Below are positions 24,101-30,073 of a stretch of 30,073 bases of DNA, one piece after another (position 1 is the first letter of the stretch; each line of letters opens with the position of its first letter). The notes under the pieces are model-generated. The model did no database searches and had not been told where the DNA came from. It worked only from the letters and a program-made list of their open reading frames with translations. The stretch is from Saccoglossus kowalevskii (taxonomy: Eukaryota > Hemichordata > Enteropneusta > Harrimaniidae), in NCBI RefSeq assembly GCF_000003605.2, contig NW_003123420.1:308948-339020 (forward strand), written 5' to 3'. A program made the translations under genes and the position numbers.

Positions 24101-25245
24101 AGTTTTCAATAAGTAACCCCCAAAGTGTTCTGCACTGTCAAATCACTACACCGACATACTACATACTTGAAGAACGGAAACCAGCTCAAAAGCCTCTCTT
24201 TAGATTACAAATTAAAAGTCAGTTCAATAAAATGTTTTGCTATAAGAAAAATTGAGTGGTTTACTTAAGAGCAATGTGTTCAAGGTGTGCTCACTATGAC
24301 CCTGTTACTGTGATGCAGCTGCATGCAGTATGAACAGCATATGATATACTGTGAAAGGATTAATTATTCACTGGGTTTTAATTTTTCTTATTTTGCTGAC
24401 TGCAAAATACGCTAAATTAAAACGCAGTGAATATGTAAAATTTAGAATAGAACACATCACCTAAATGATAAAACTGTGAATTTATAACCCATTGAATATG
24501 CCTGAAATGGTAAATCAGCGAAATTGAAACCCAGCGAAAATTAGTCATTTTACAGTATTATATAATCCCCCCCCCCTCCGGAATCTTACTGTATACACCC
24601 CTGACTTGAAAATAAAGTTTGTTTATTTATTGAGTGCTGTGGATACCCAGCGACCGTCTACAAAATCCTAGTAGTACGGTATGTGGTGCATTTCTTTGAT
24701 ACGTTCAATGAAACATGACACTTCACAAAACACAGTACTGTGATTTGTCACAGTCCCTCTATCATAGAGGAACTGTGTATTTGTGTTTATCGTATGAAAG
24801 TGCAGAATCTCCCATAATTTCAAAAGACGGCAAAGCATTTACCATAAACTGCTAATTTGACAGCTAAACGGAATATTAATTAACAACAATATGTAGGAAT
24901 GTGTACGTTTTCTCTGTCGAGAACAAAACTGAACATCAAGGAATGGCATGTTTCCCTTGTTGATTTGGCGTGCACACTATGAATGTACGTATATTTTACA
25001 CTGCCAATGAATTATTTTAAACAATTTACCTCTGTATTTTTTTTTGTTACAAACGAACGGAAAATTTGTTAAGGTCCACAATGTAACTAACACTATTTCA
25101 TAAGAGTGCGGTATTTTGTTTTGGTTTGTTGACTAAAGACTCACCCAGCTGGGCGCGATTCGTTTCCACCGGCGAGGGGTATCTCGACGTCGTCAGGGCT
25201 CTCTCTCGCGATTTCTTCTGTCGTTTCGTTCACTTCTTCTTCCAT
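2034..25245 (-). CDS. CATIP: CATIP (ciliogenesis-associated TTC17-interacting protein), first six coding exons, 3' part outside window
   Basis: Hand-spliced gene on the minus strand. Six exons join in frame through GT-AG introns and give about 197 residues. The product begins with an acidic leader (MEEEVNETTEEIARE). Then come PLPQATSEAIEYLQSI, a block with F-T-D-S-L and SDTG followed by GEFTV and CFLIHANSHG, CGTS, a charged helix YVSKSLETLEQQHHEYVK, then LDRK and MQGFISEGG. These follow, in order, the N-terminal half of vertebrate CATIP as I remember it (EAIDFLSSL, SDTG, CLFVHASSRG, CG-SLLGYLSEKLE, MERK, IKGFISEA). In vertebrates CATIP binds TTC17 and acts on actin during ciliogenesis. Human CATIP is about 390 residues, so roughly half is here; I saw no further exon between 1 and 2031. 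Identification is by recall, not alignment. Confidence 0.85.
2120..4597 (-). other. CATIP: CATIP intron 5 (2.5 kb)
   Basis: AT-rich. It contains an (AT/TATA)n stretch at about 3656-3702 and a short tandem repeat of CACTCACTCAA at about 4352-4382. Two small perfect hairpins are at 3105-3126 (ACTGTCATTT-CT-AAATGACAGT) and 3332-3350 (ACAGCAGG-AAA-CCTGCTGT). Nothing coding is visible. Confidence 0.6.
4598..4684 (-). CDS. CATIP: CATIP exon 5
   Basis: 87 bases, 29 whole codons, phase 0 at both ends. The acceptor is CATCCTTTCAG|CTAAAG and the donor GGTGAA|GTGAGT. The peptide runs LKDHPLDRKTFIVQQDEQ, then CIINKVITQGE. It matches LILPMERKMSLLKQDDQL followed by VTRSIKEGE in vertebrate CATIP as I recall it. 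A plus-strand open frame through the same bases is a shadow of this exon. Confidence 0.85.
4685..6428 (-). other. CATIP: CATIP intron 4 (1.7 kb)
   Basis: AT-rich intron. The one notable element is a (GT)n tract running into 17 consecutive G at about 6162-6192. No exon-like segment or recognisable repeat was seen apart from this. Confidence 0.6.
6162..6192. repeat. (GT)n microsatellite running into 17 G
   Basis: Alternating GT from about 6162 passes directly into G17 (6176-6192). Such runs can form G-quadruplexes and are prone to length error in sequencing. Confidence 0.9.
6429..6484 (-). CDS. CATIP: CATIP exon 4
   Basis: A 56-base exon with acceptor TTTTTTTGCAG|CATATG and donor GTCAAA|GTGAGT: two bases then 18 codons, ending in phase 0. 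The peptide YVSKSLETLEQQHHEYVK fits YLSEKLELMEQHSQDFIK of vertebrate CATIP almost residue for residue in character. It is preceded by the spliced Ala codon GCA. It lies 8.26 kb downstream of exon 3 and is too short for routine open-frame detection, so automatic annotation may miss it. Confidence 0.85.
6637..6802. repeat. Two-copy 84-bp tandem duplication
   Basis: Unit 1 starts at 6637 (GATTCCCACACAGGTCTCAT) and unit 2 at 6721 (GATTCCCAGGCAGGTCTCAT). Both contain TTTACTGATATTTGCATGCT then AGATCC-TTGCTGCATGAT with few differences. Each copy carries an ATTTGCAT octamer (6680-6687, 6765-6772). Confidence 0.85.
9495..9630. repeat. Dispersed repeat, copy A
   Basis: Shares an ordered series of blocks with 26100-26240: CTACGTCACAA, ATCCCCCAAA, CAATCACA, TTCCCCCATGCTAAC and GAAAAATCTTTT, with spacers of different length. 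Same orientation as copy B. Not coding. Confidence 0.65.
11008..12021 (+). mobile_element. Non-autonomous repeat element: internal tandem units ending in a long hairpin
   Basis: Units of about 125-148 bp start with CGGCCATCTTTGATC-like sequence at 11008, 11133, 11281, 11421, 11705 and 11834. They contain GGACATGTATCCTAACATG and AAAGCATGTCCAAAATAC, and most end with AAGATGGCTGCCAGT. The units at 11421 and 11834 are a different, tail type (CTAAACCACTGCATGTGCAT, CACATGCAAAGAATGAA, then GGACGGACGCACAG). The last tail runs into a hairpin at 11985-12021 with 11-bp arms (AAGTCCCCGTT / AACGGGGACTT) and an inner five-pair stem. The 5' limit may extend to about 10,870. Minus-strand open frames here are translations of the repeat, not genes. 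Confidence 0.8.
11985..12021. repeat. Terminal hairpin of the repeat element
   Basis: Inverted repeat with arms AAGTCCCCGTT and AACGGGGACTT. Inside, CGGAC pairs with GTCTG (one G-T wobble) around a TTC loop, with a TT bulge on the left. It sits exactly at the end of the last tail unit and is absent from the earlier tail at 11421-11599. Confidence 0.85.
14745..14930 (-). CDS. CATIP: CATIP exon 3 (core SDTG block)
   Basis: The longest CATIP exon here at 186 bases: two bases, 61 codons, one base. The acceptor is TTGCCACCAG|AAGAAACG and the donor CACAG|GTAGGA. Recognisable points are ETDINRILFTDSL, SDTGKELGEFTVTVEP, CFLIHANSHGAID and VPCGTSIT. They match the order HKEELQMLFFSE, SDTGEPQGELTIEV, CLFVHASSRGFLD and LCGNSLLG in vertebrate CATIP. 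This block is the strongest evidence for the gene assignment. The open frame continues 15 bases upstream of the acceptor, so an unspliced reading would begin with spurious residues. Confidence 0.9.
14931..19839 (-). other. CATIP: CATIP intron 2 (4.9 kb)
   Basis: AT-rich intron with A/T homopolymers (for example 18643-18660) and short TGTA runs near 15,930. A patch at about 15,300-15,500 is richer in G+C than its surroundings and is open on the minus strand; it is reported as a finding. The longest open frame, minus strand 18193-18612, starts at TTG, is rich in Ile, Lys and Cys, and looks like chance. Confidence 0.65.
19840..19916 (-). CDS. CATIP: CATIP exon 2
   Basis: Acceptor GGGTTACAG|AGAAGG and donor CAATTA|GTAAGT bracket 77 bases: one base, 25 codons, one base. 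The peptide is EGGIASALEP LPQATSEAIE then YLQSI. The stretch PLPQATSEAIEYLQSI resembles PLPEANAEAIDFLSSL near the start of vertebrate CATIP. Entry and exit phases match exons 1 and 3. The spliced codons at the two junctions are GGA (Gly) and AAA (Lys). Confidence 0.85.
20582..20739. repeat. Possible degenerate relative of the MITE at 24.35 kb
   Basis: The left part ACTGTAAAACCATTTTGATC and the right part CAGCGAAAAAAAACAGTGAA then TAATTGATGCATTAAAGTA share words with the ends of the 24,347 element (CTGTAAAA, CAGCGAAAA, CAGTGAATAATT). Similarity is partial and the ends are poorly conserved. Confidence 0.3.
22880..22922. promoter_or_regulatory. Cluster of octamer-like motifs at 11-12 bp spacing
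   Basis: ATGCTAAT (22880), ATGCAAAT (22892), ATGCTAAT (22903) and ATGCAGAT (22915) occur with steps of 12, 11 and 12 bases. ATGCAAAT is the canonical POU-domain octamer. Binding is inferred, not shown. Confidence 0.4.
24347..24557. mobile_element. MITE-like element with inverted ends and probable TA target duplication
   Basis: The left end TACTGTGAAAGGATTAATTA then TTCACTGGGTTTTAATTT is the approximate reverse complement of the right end AATTGAAACCCAGCGAAAAT then TAGTCATTTTACAGTA. The inverted similarity extends about 45 bp. The element is 207 bp between the outer TA dinucleotides and has no coding capacity. TA duplication and CTGT...ACAG ends would fit a Tc1/mariner-type non-autonomous element, but the superfamily is an inference. 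Confidence 0.7.
24731..24777. repeat. Adjacent palindromes sharing CACAGT
   Basis: A perfect 12-bp palindrome CACAGTACTGTG (24731-24742) is followed after six bases by an inverted repeat with 14-bp arms CACAGTCCCTCTAT / ATAGAGGAACTGTG (24749-24777). That repeat has one mismatch and a one-base loop. Not coding. Confidence 0.75.
25145..25245 (-). CDS. CATIP: CATIP exon 1 (start codon, acidic N-terminus)
   Basis: The ATG at 25245-25243 opens 33 codons plus two bases (GG). The exon stops at the donor CAGCTGG|GTGAGT. The leader is rich in Glu (MEEEVNETTEEIARESPDD) and ends near GGNESRPA. The exon is much richer in CpG than the introns around it, as expected for a promoter-proximal first exon. I chose this start because it is the first ATG after a short 5' leader and because the phase (two bases left over) matches exon 2. 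The N-terminal leader is poorly conserved in the family, so this exon rests on frame, splice site and composition rather than on homology. Confidence 0.8.
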
Positions 25246-25400
25246 TTTTGTGTTGCTGTTCTTGTTCTGGTCAATCAATCCTATGTTTGCGAGGGACGGT
25301 CAGTCTGGTCCTAACAAATCTCAACAGCAACGATTTGAGCTGATATCCGAAACCATGCAATAAAGAAACAAAATGGCCGCCTTACGTCACTATGGAATTA
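25246..25400 (-). promoter_or_regulatory. CATIP: CATIP 5' leader and core promoter region
   Basis: Upstream of the ATG on the minus strand is a short leader. It is followed outward by GGCGGCCATTTTG (25369-25381), which fits the YY1 core (GCCATNTTG). Next to it is TGACGTAA (plus-strand TTACGTCA, 25382-25389), a CRE/ATF-type site. The two sites abut, as in many TATA-less housekeeping promoters. No TATA box is visible. The exact transcription start is not determinable from sequence; I infer it between 25,300 and 25,370. Confidence 0.5.
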
Positions 25401-26099
25401 TTCAAATAGAGGTCAAATTCAGGACTGAGGTGTGAGCTTGAACTTACCATCTCAAAATAAAGTTTAAGGATATTGAATTAAAACCATTCTGTGACGAATT
25501 TGTTTGTTTTTTGTATTTTATTGGCACTATAACAACCATTATCGATATAATCAGATTATTTGTTTCGGTTGACAACCATCTAGCAGGTAAGTATAATCCA
25601 AGTTGAACTATGGGGGCGCTGTGATCAACAGATCACATACATCGATCAGATGTTGGGCATATGGCTGTGGACATATTGATAGAGTGAGGGCGCTTGGGAA
25701 ACAAATTCAAACCTTGCGCCACACTCTCGGTTTCAAGTATGAGTATCGTAAATTCTTACGTGAACTCGTAAATTTATACATTGATCAACTAACTGCCGAG
25801 CCGTTCCGGATGTGATTCAATGTATATAGAATTGTATTTGCTCCTTAAATATGTATTGTATTGCAAGGTCCTGATTCGACTTACGGAACTTATGATAATT
25901 GATATAACTCAGGCTCTAAAGTACAGCTATACGTAAATTAATAAAATATAATCGTCAGTCATGACAGTAAATGGAAATCTGATATTTGAAAGAGCAGGAA
26001 CATCGTCTCACAATCATGTACAGTTATGGTTAATATATTTAATGGAAATTCACTTATAAATGTAGAATATACAAAATAACACGATTCTCTAAGACAAGC
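25401..26099. other. Region between the CATIP promoter and the 3' end of the upstream gene
   Basis: It contains an inverted repeat GGTTG-A-CAACC at about 25568-25578 and a plus-strand donor-like CAG|GTAAGTATA at about 25586. A plus-strand open frame without an ATG (25603-25815; ends ...LTAEPFRM) has coding-like composition but no recognised product. Whether a plus-strand transcript starts here, divergent from CATIP, cannot be decided from sequence. Confidence 0.4.
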
Positions 26100-26240
26100 C
26101 TACGTCACAAACTGGTGAAAATCCCCCAAACATTGCCAACAACCAATCACAGACTAGCTTAAACAATAGCTTTCCCTGACGATAATACTTAGCAACGTTA
26201 TTTCCCCCATGCTAACTTGAAAAATCTTTTGTTTTTGTCT
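26100..26240. repeat. Dispersed repeat, copy B
   Basis: Second copy of the block series described at 9495-9630. It lies just beyond the stop codon of the 438-residue protein gene, so it may be part of that gene's 3' UTR. The two copies are diverged, which suggests an old family rather than a recent duplication. Confidence 0.65.
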
Positions 26241-26346
26241 CGTTTCCGTTTCCGGTCTGTCTTAGACAGTTGTTATGTGTTAATGTGCGCGTAGATATTT
26301 CTACAGACAATAAATCAGTCATTATTTCATAATATTTAGTTTTGCC

Positions 26347-27592
26347 TTAATGATTAAACAGTCTCATTCTTATTCCTGTAAAACACATTTTCAAACGTCC
26401 TATTCTCTCAAAAGCGTTGTCAACGAAGGCTTGGATAGCTGGGCGAACATGATAGCGTGGTCTGACGAACGAGCTATCGTCTACCTGTACTTTAGGCGTT
26501 GGCGGCGTAATTGGAGGATGTGGCAGTCGCCGCTGACAGAAAGATGGGCTTGGACAGGCAGATTGTCGCCGACGCTTTTCAGAGGGTGGATCTGGCAATG
26601 GACGTTTCTTATCTGGTGTACTCGGCAAAGGTCGCACTGTTGTAGATTTGTCACGTACATCTTTATACATAGATTGAGTAGTCGGCGAATCCGATTGGCG
26701 TATACGAGTAAACTTGGTTTTATCAATAACTTGAACAGCATGTGCACGTTGACGACGGTTATTTTGGGGGCACACCGGAAGTGGGCGAGAATATGTAAAG
26801 CTACGTCTGACCTGAGATGTATTATCGGACACATCAGATAATACACATGATAATTCCGACCTGTCATCGAAGTCTCTCAGACTGTCTTGATAGAAGTCGT
26901 CATGCAGAAACAGACATGATATATCTGAGTCAATGTCATGGTCTCGTTCCATATTATGGTCGTTTAAATTACTAAGATTCATTTCTCTACTCATACGATC
27001 ATCATCCGGAGTGATAACTTCAGAAAGATCTATGATCAATTCATATGGATTTGGTAAAGAGTTTTTAAAGGCAATAGTATCTTGCAGAAAACGATATAAA
27101 ATTAACTTTTTATTGTCACCGACTGTGTTGACTTCATCCGTAAAACGCGTCCTCGTTTTGGCACGTTTGTAGCCATGGTGATGACAATATGGTTCTATTT
27201 TGTTTTTGCCAAGATCGGAAAATCGTTTTCTGTGAGTTTTGTTTTCAGACTTGACCTTTCTCGCGATCTGCGGTCTTTTCTTTTCCACTTCGCAGCGGCG
27301 ATTTGCATATTCACAACTCGAAGAGATCTGTATATGGCCCTCTTCGGCACTGAAAGGTAGATTCTTTCGTCTACTTTGCTTTTTATTCCTTGACAACTTC
27401 TTAACATAGGATGCATTTGTGCTAAAGTTTCTGGAGTTTTCAACCGAAGTTGTCCTGGCGTTGACGTCACAACTATCGCACATAACCATGGGAGTTTCTG
27501 AGTTTGACGTTGCACGGTGGCGCTGCTCATAATCTGGACAGACTTCTCTTATTGCTTGCTTGGGGACATTCACCTCAGCTTGAACCAGTTTT
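26347..27592 (-). CDS. Exon 2 (terminal) of the 438-residue RPLPxxP protein
   Basis: 1,246 bases: one base, 414 sense codons and TAA. It carries all motifs from residue 25 onward. Composition is clearly coding, with G+C well above the flanks and no stops. Plus- and minus-strand open frames inside these coordinates are shadows. A possible ATTAAA polyadenylation signal lies on the minus strand at 26043-26038, about 300 bases past the stop; the 3' UTR would then include the dispersed repeat copy at 26100-26240. Confidence 0.85.
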
Positions 27593-27920
27593 CTGAGAAA
27601 ATATTAAATAAAAAAATCATGTAACATTCTTTGGTTATTTTGGCAACATCTACAATAATGAATTAGAATAATAAAACATCCTACTTGGCCATTATCCCCA
27701 AACGTTCTCAAGAAATGACTACGAACAAATTTTAATTTAACTAGGATGGTACCTTTGCCACATCAGGCATCGTGTTTTGCAAATGTGCGCGGAATCATTG
27801 TTTATGTCTACGCCTCTAAACGTTTCACCGAATATATCAAGATACTTACCTGTCACTGTCCTTGAACTTGTTCACAAACTTTGAAAAAGATTGCCATTCG
27901 TTTTGTTCGGATGGATTCAT
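26347..27920 (-). CDS. Uncharacterised 438-residue protein with three RPLPxxP motifs (two-exon gene)
   Basis: Exon 1 (27850-27920) opens at ATG 27920 and reads MNPSEQNEWQSFSKFVNKFK, then DSD plus two bases. It ends at GACAG|GTAAGTATC, a near-perfect donor. Exon 2 (26347-27592) follows the acceptor TTTTCTCAG and continues in the same frame (R-KLVQAEVNVPKQ) to a TAA. I do not recognise the product. Visible features: a CDSC pair (62-65), basic NLS-like stretches (88-100 and 128-147), and a hydrophobic, helix-like segment KKLILYRFLQDTIAFKNSLP (185-204) running on to about residue 217. An Asp-rich region spans about 218-280. SH3-ligand motifs are RPLPVCP (293-299), RPLPSTP (344-350) and RPLPDPP (354-360). 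A Pro-rich patch begins at about 378 and the C-terminus is basic. I infer a largely disordered nuclear or scaffold protein. Length and codon content strongly support a real gene. Confidence 0.85.
27850..27920 (-). CDS. Exon 1 of the 438-residue RPLPxxP protein
   Basis: 71 bases: 23 codons plus AG. The junction codon is AGA (Arg). The long frame in exon 2 has no ATG near its 5' end and begins only with GTG, so an intronless model would misplace the start. This exon supplies a normal ATG and keeps the frame. The intron it defines (27593-27849) is 257 bases with GTAAGT and TTTTCTCAG ends. Confidence 0.85.
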
Positions 27921-28200
27921 TGTAATATTATCGTAACGTGAAGTAAAAACGCTCGTAACGCTGTAAAAGAATGAATATATCGCTGAACATTGAACTCGTT
28001 GCTAACAACGCGATTGTCTGAGTTTGGAACACTGCACGGCGCGTCATAAAAATAGAATTTTGGAATGCGCGGTGTTGTATTTGGTGACAAATCTCGCAAC
28101 GTTCGTATCGGAAAACACGTGACTTCGTGATATTGGTTACGACAACCCAGTATCGACGTGAGCGGAACCTGAAGTCACAATACATTTGCGACAATATGAA
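27921..28200 (-). promoter_or_regulatory. Promoter region of the 438-residue protein gene
   Basis: CpG-enriched patch immediately upstream of the ATG on the minus strand. It has an E-box CACGTG (28116-28121), a CCAAT box (plus-strand ATTGG, 28132-28136) and TGACGCG, which is CRE-like. No TATA box is at a convincing distance. Minus-strand open frames within it (27917-28194) are by-products of the CpG-rich sequence and have no recognisable product. Confidence 0.45.
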
Positions 28201-28220
28201 ACGTGACCCCCCCTTACTTG

Positions 28221-28262
28221 TGTGACTCTCAGACTAGTAATATTACTAGTCTGAGTGTGACT
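28221..28262. repeat. 28-bp perfect palindrome flanked by 7-bp direct repeats
   Basis: CTCAGACTAGTAAT (28228-28241) is followed directly by its exact reverse complement (28242-28255). TGTGACT abuts both sides (28221-28227 and 28256-28262) as a direct repeat. The layout is that of two inverted ends with no interior and a target duplication. Confidence 0.9.
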
Positions 28263-29720
28263 AGAGTCGGTACTGGAGATACGACTGTTCAGGGAGATCA
28301 TGTCATTAAAAAGCCTATCGCGGAAAACAACCCGTGGTGATCAGTTCAGTACCCAATACATCCCGTGAAGGACTACCCGAATCCACTATTATGTTATACC
28401 AGAGGTACATTACTTGGGGTTTGCAACGCACATAGTACTGTATGGTGACATCATGCCAAGATTTCATTCAATTCTCACCTCGTAGATAGCGAGACTGATG
28501 CTACTCCCTTCTGACATAACATAGGCAGTTTGTAATAAAACAATAAAACATGTATTACCACATTCATAGTGAAAAAATGTAATACATCGAAAATGTACAG
28601 AAAATATAGTTATCGTAATCCGTCATATCGTGAGCAGCTATTTTCATTCACCTGGACACCCCAGTATCCGAGTTACCTCGAGCATGCGTATTCGCATTTT
28701 TCTGAGTTGGAACGCTTATGCGAGAGCGAGATTGTAACGGGATCTTGGTATCATGTCACCGTAGTCGCAAACCCCAAGTAATGTTCCTCTGGTTATACTT
28801 TATTGAGTTTCCTATGTCCAGACGTGTTTGGGGCTATTGTAAAATCATGTACATTACAATAACACTGAATTTTAAAATGAAATAAAAACATTGTTTTTAT
28901 TTTGTCGTGTAGTGTTAAAATAGTATTAGCAACCTTCGCCTCTACGTCACGTTCTTCTCGATAACGTGTGGACAGCGCCATTAACGACAGAGTACTCAAC
29001 TCATTTCTTTTTTATTGCAACTCTAATATTGCCGTGCCTAACCTAGTGATTGGAATAACCCAATAATTCGCAACTCACTGGTATTCAGAAAACATCTTTT
29101 CATTGTATGTCAATTATTTTTGTGTTGAGCTGCAAGTATGCACTTTATTACGTCACAGCAATAACCGACGTCACGGCCCTGAATCTAATTTTGACCTCAA
29201 ATTCATAACGTATTGATCAACATTTTACAGATTAAAACGCTATTGTCAACTGTCAAGGCACTTTCTTGCAGCTTAATGTTATCAACACGATCAGTTCTGG
29301 TTTTATGTAATTTATTTTTTGACTGAAATGCATATTCAGAACACCGCAATTAAAAACTATTCCGTCAGCGACGTGCTGCTGGCTTTTGAATAAGGTAGGT
29401 CAAGAGGTCACCAGTAAAACTTGGAAATGACACCGAATACACAGTATTTGTTTCACGATGGTTGTTGATCGAACTTCGTAAATGCTGCAAGGATTTTGCC
29501 AAGATCAAACGAAATCTGTTCGTGTTTTTTGGTGTGAATTCCTTCTTCCAACAACCAAGTCAAACGTTCAGATCGGCATTTTTCGGCATATGCCGATATG
29601 GGCAGGGTTCAAGAAGCGGATACTGATGGGTCTATTTTCGGCTCGTACCAGAACGTTCAGACGGTGTGGTTGTCACATTCCCACTAACACGTACCGAGAG
29701 TTGTCTGAATGCTAAGATGG

Positions 29721-29840
29721 ACTGGAGAACACAAATCTCTGTCATTCACACCGGATGCTGACCAGAGCGGTTCAATGTATTAGGAGATAGACAGATGTTC
29801 ATTATTCACAGAGGATGTTGATCAGAAACGGGAGAGACAA
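29721..29840. repeat. Two-copy 60-bp imperfect tandem duplication
   Basis: Units at 29721-29780 and 29781-29840 share ATTCACA..GGATG.TGA.CAGA at the same offset, with scattered substitutions. No coding function is visible. Confidence 0.65.
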
Positions 29841-29923
29841 ATAAACAAATGTCTTTAACAAGGATACATCTCTCACTTACTGACCAATTATAGTCTCTGT
29901 AATGGCGTTAACATCCACATATA

Positions 29924-29955
29924 ATTAGCATATTTAATTTGCATATAATTAGCAT
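29924..29955. promoter_or_regulatory. Second octamer-like cluster, opposite orientation
   Basis: ATTAGCAT (29924), ATTTGCAT (29937) and ATTAGCAT (29948) at steps of 13 and 11. This is the reverse-complement arrangement of the central part of the cluster at 22,880. Confidence 0.4.
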
Positions 29956-30073
29956 ACTAATCAAACATTTCAAAGGAAATTCTTAGCACTTTTATATTTA
30001 CATCAATCAAATACTGTGTACAAGTACTATATTAATGTTCTTGAATTATTTTGATGAATAAGTTAAACCACTT

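Larger units (their letters stand above)
19917..25144 (-). other. CATIP: CATIP intron 1 (5.2 kb)
   Basis: AT-rich non-coding sequence between exons 1 and 2. It contains a MITE-like element with long inverted ends (24347-24557), a possible degenerate relative (20582-20739), a regularly spaced octamer-like cluster (22880-22922), a G run (22039-22051) and C runs near 24,080 and 24,570. It also has two adjacent palindromes (24731-24777) and a 19-bp interrupted palindrome at 21145-21163 (CCAGGTACA-A-TGTACCTGG). The open frames on either strand here have no splice context or recognisable product. Confidence 0.7.
28263..30073. other. Right flank without a supportable gene
   Basis: AT-rich sequence with G+C-richer patches. 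Three short open frames stand out: plus 28593-28781 (MYRKYSYRNPSYREQ...), minus 28793-28981 (MALSTRYREERDVEAK...) and plus 29482-29715 (MLQGFCQDQTKS...). None has a splice context or recognised domain. A perfect 14-bp palindrome TCGGCATATGCCGA lies at 29583-29596, inside the last. Confidence 0.4.

Noticed and set aside
27985-28015. GTTGTTAGCAAC (minus strand) as an RFX X-box in the orphan gene promoter
   Set aside because: Half sites are right, but there is no spacer between them; the consensus needs one to three bases.
1-30073. CRISPR arrays, prokaryotic operons, tRNA or snRNA genes
   Set aside because: No spaced direct repeats of CRISPR type, no tRNA B-box-like match in a plausible context, and no segment resembling spliceosomal RNAs as I know them; the spliced genes show a eukaryotic genome.

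Overview
The window is eukaryotic nuclear DNA, most likely from a marine invertebrate. It is AT-rich. It has kilobase-scale GT-AG introns, dispersed non-autonomous repeats and short CpG-rich patches at two promoters. It has no operons, ribosome-binding sites, CRISPR arrays or dense coding. The phylum cannot be fixed from the sequence: a lophotrochozoan, hemichordate or other invertebrate would all fit.

Region 1-25,400 is mostly one gene on the minus strand. I reconstructed six consecutive exons by hand: 25145-25245, 19840-19916, 14745-14930, 6429-6484, 4598-4684 and about 2034-2119. They splice in frame through canonical GT-AG sites and encode about the first 197 residues of CATIP (ciliogenesis-associated TTC17-interacting protein). 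The identification rests on remembered similarity to vertebrate CATIP across five of the six exons. The rest of the gene should lie beyond the left edge. The introns (1.7 to 8.3 kb) hold repeats: an 84-bp tandem duplication (6.64 kb), an array ending in a long hairpin (11.0-12.0 kb), a MITE with long inverted ends (24.35 kb) and simple repeats.

Region 25,400-28,200 holds a second minus-strand gene with two exons (27850-27920 and 26347-27592) and a 257-bp intron. It encodes a 438-residue protein that I do not recognise. The protein is basic, looks disordered, and carries three RPLPxxP motifs of the SH3-ligand type. It lies about 1 kb upstream of the CATIP promoter in the same orientation.

Region 28,200-30,073 has no gene I can support firmly. 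It holds a perfect 28-bp palindrome flanked by 7-bp direct repeats, three short open frames with coding-like composition, a 60-bp tandem duplication and a cluster of octamer-like (POU-type) motifs. A similar, inverted cluster lies at 22.88 kb.

No defence system, virus, toxin or RNA gene was found. The most useful results are the CATIP exon model, the orphan RPLPxxP protein, the palindrome with direct repeats, and several apparently unannotated repeat families.
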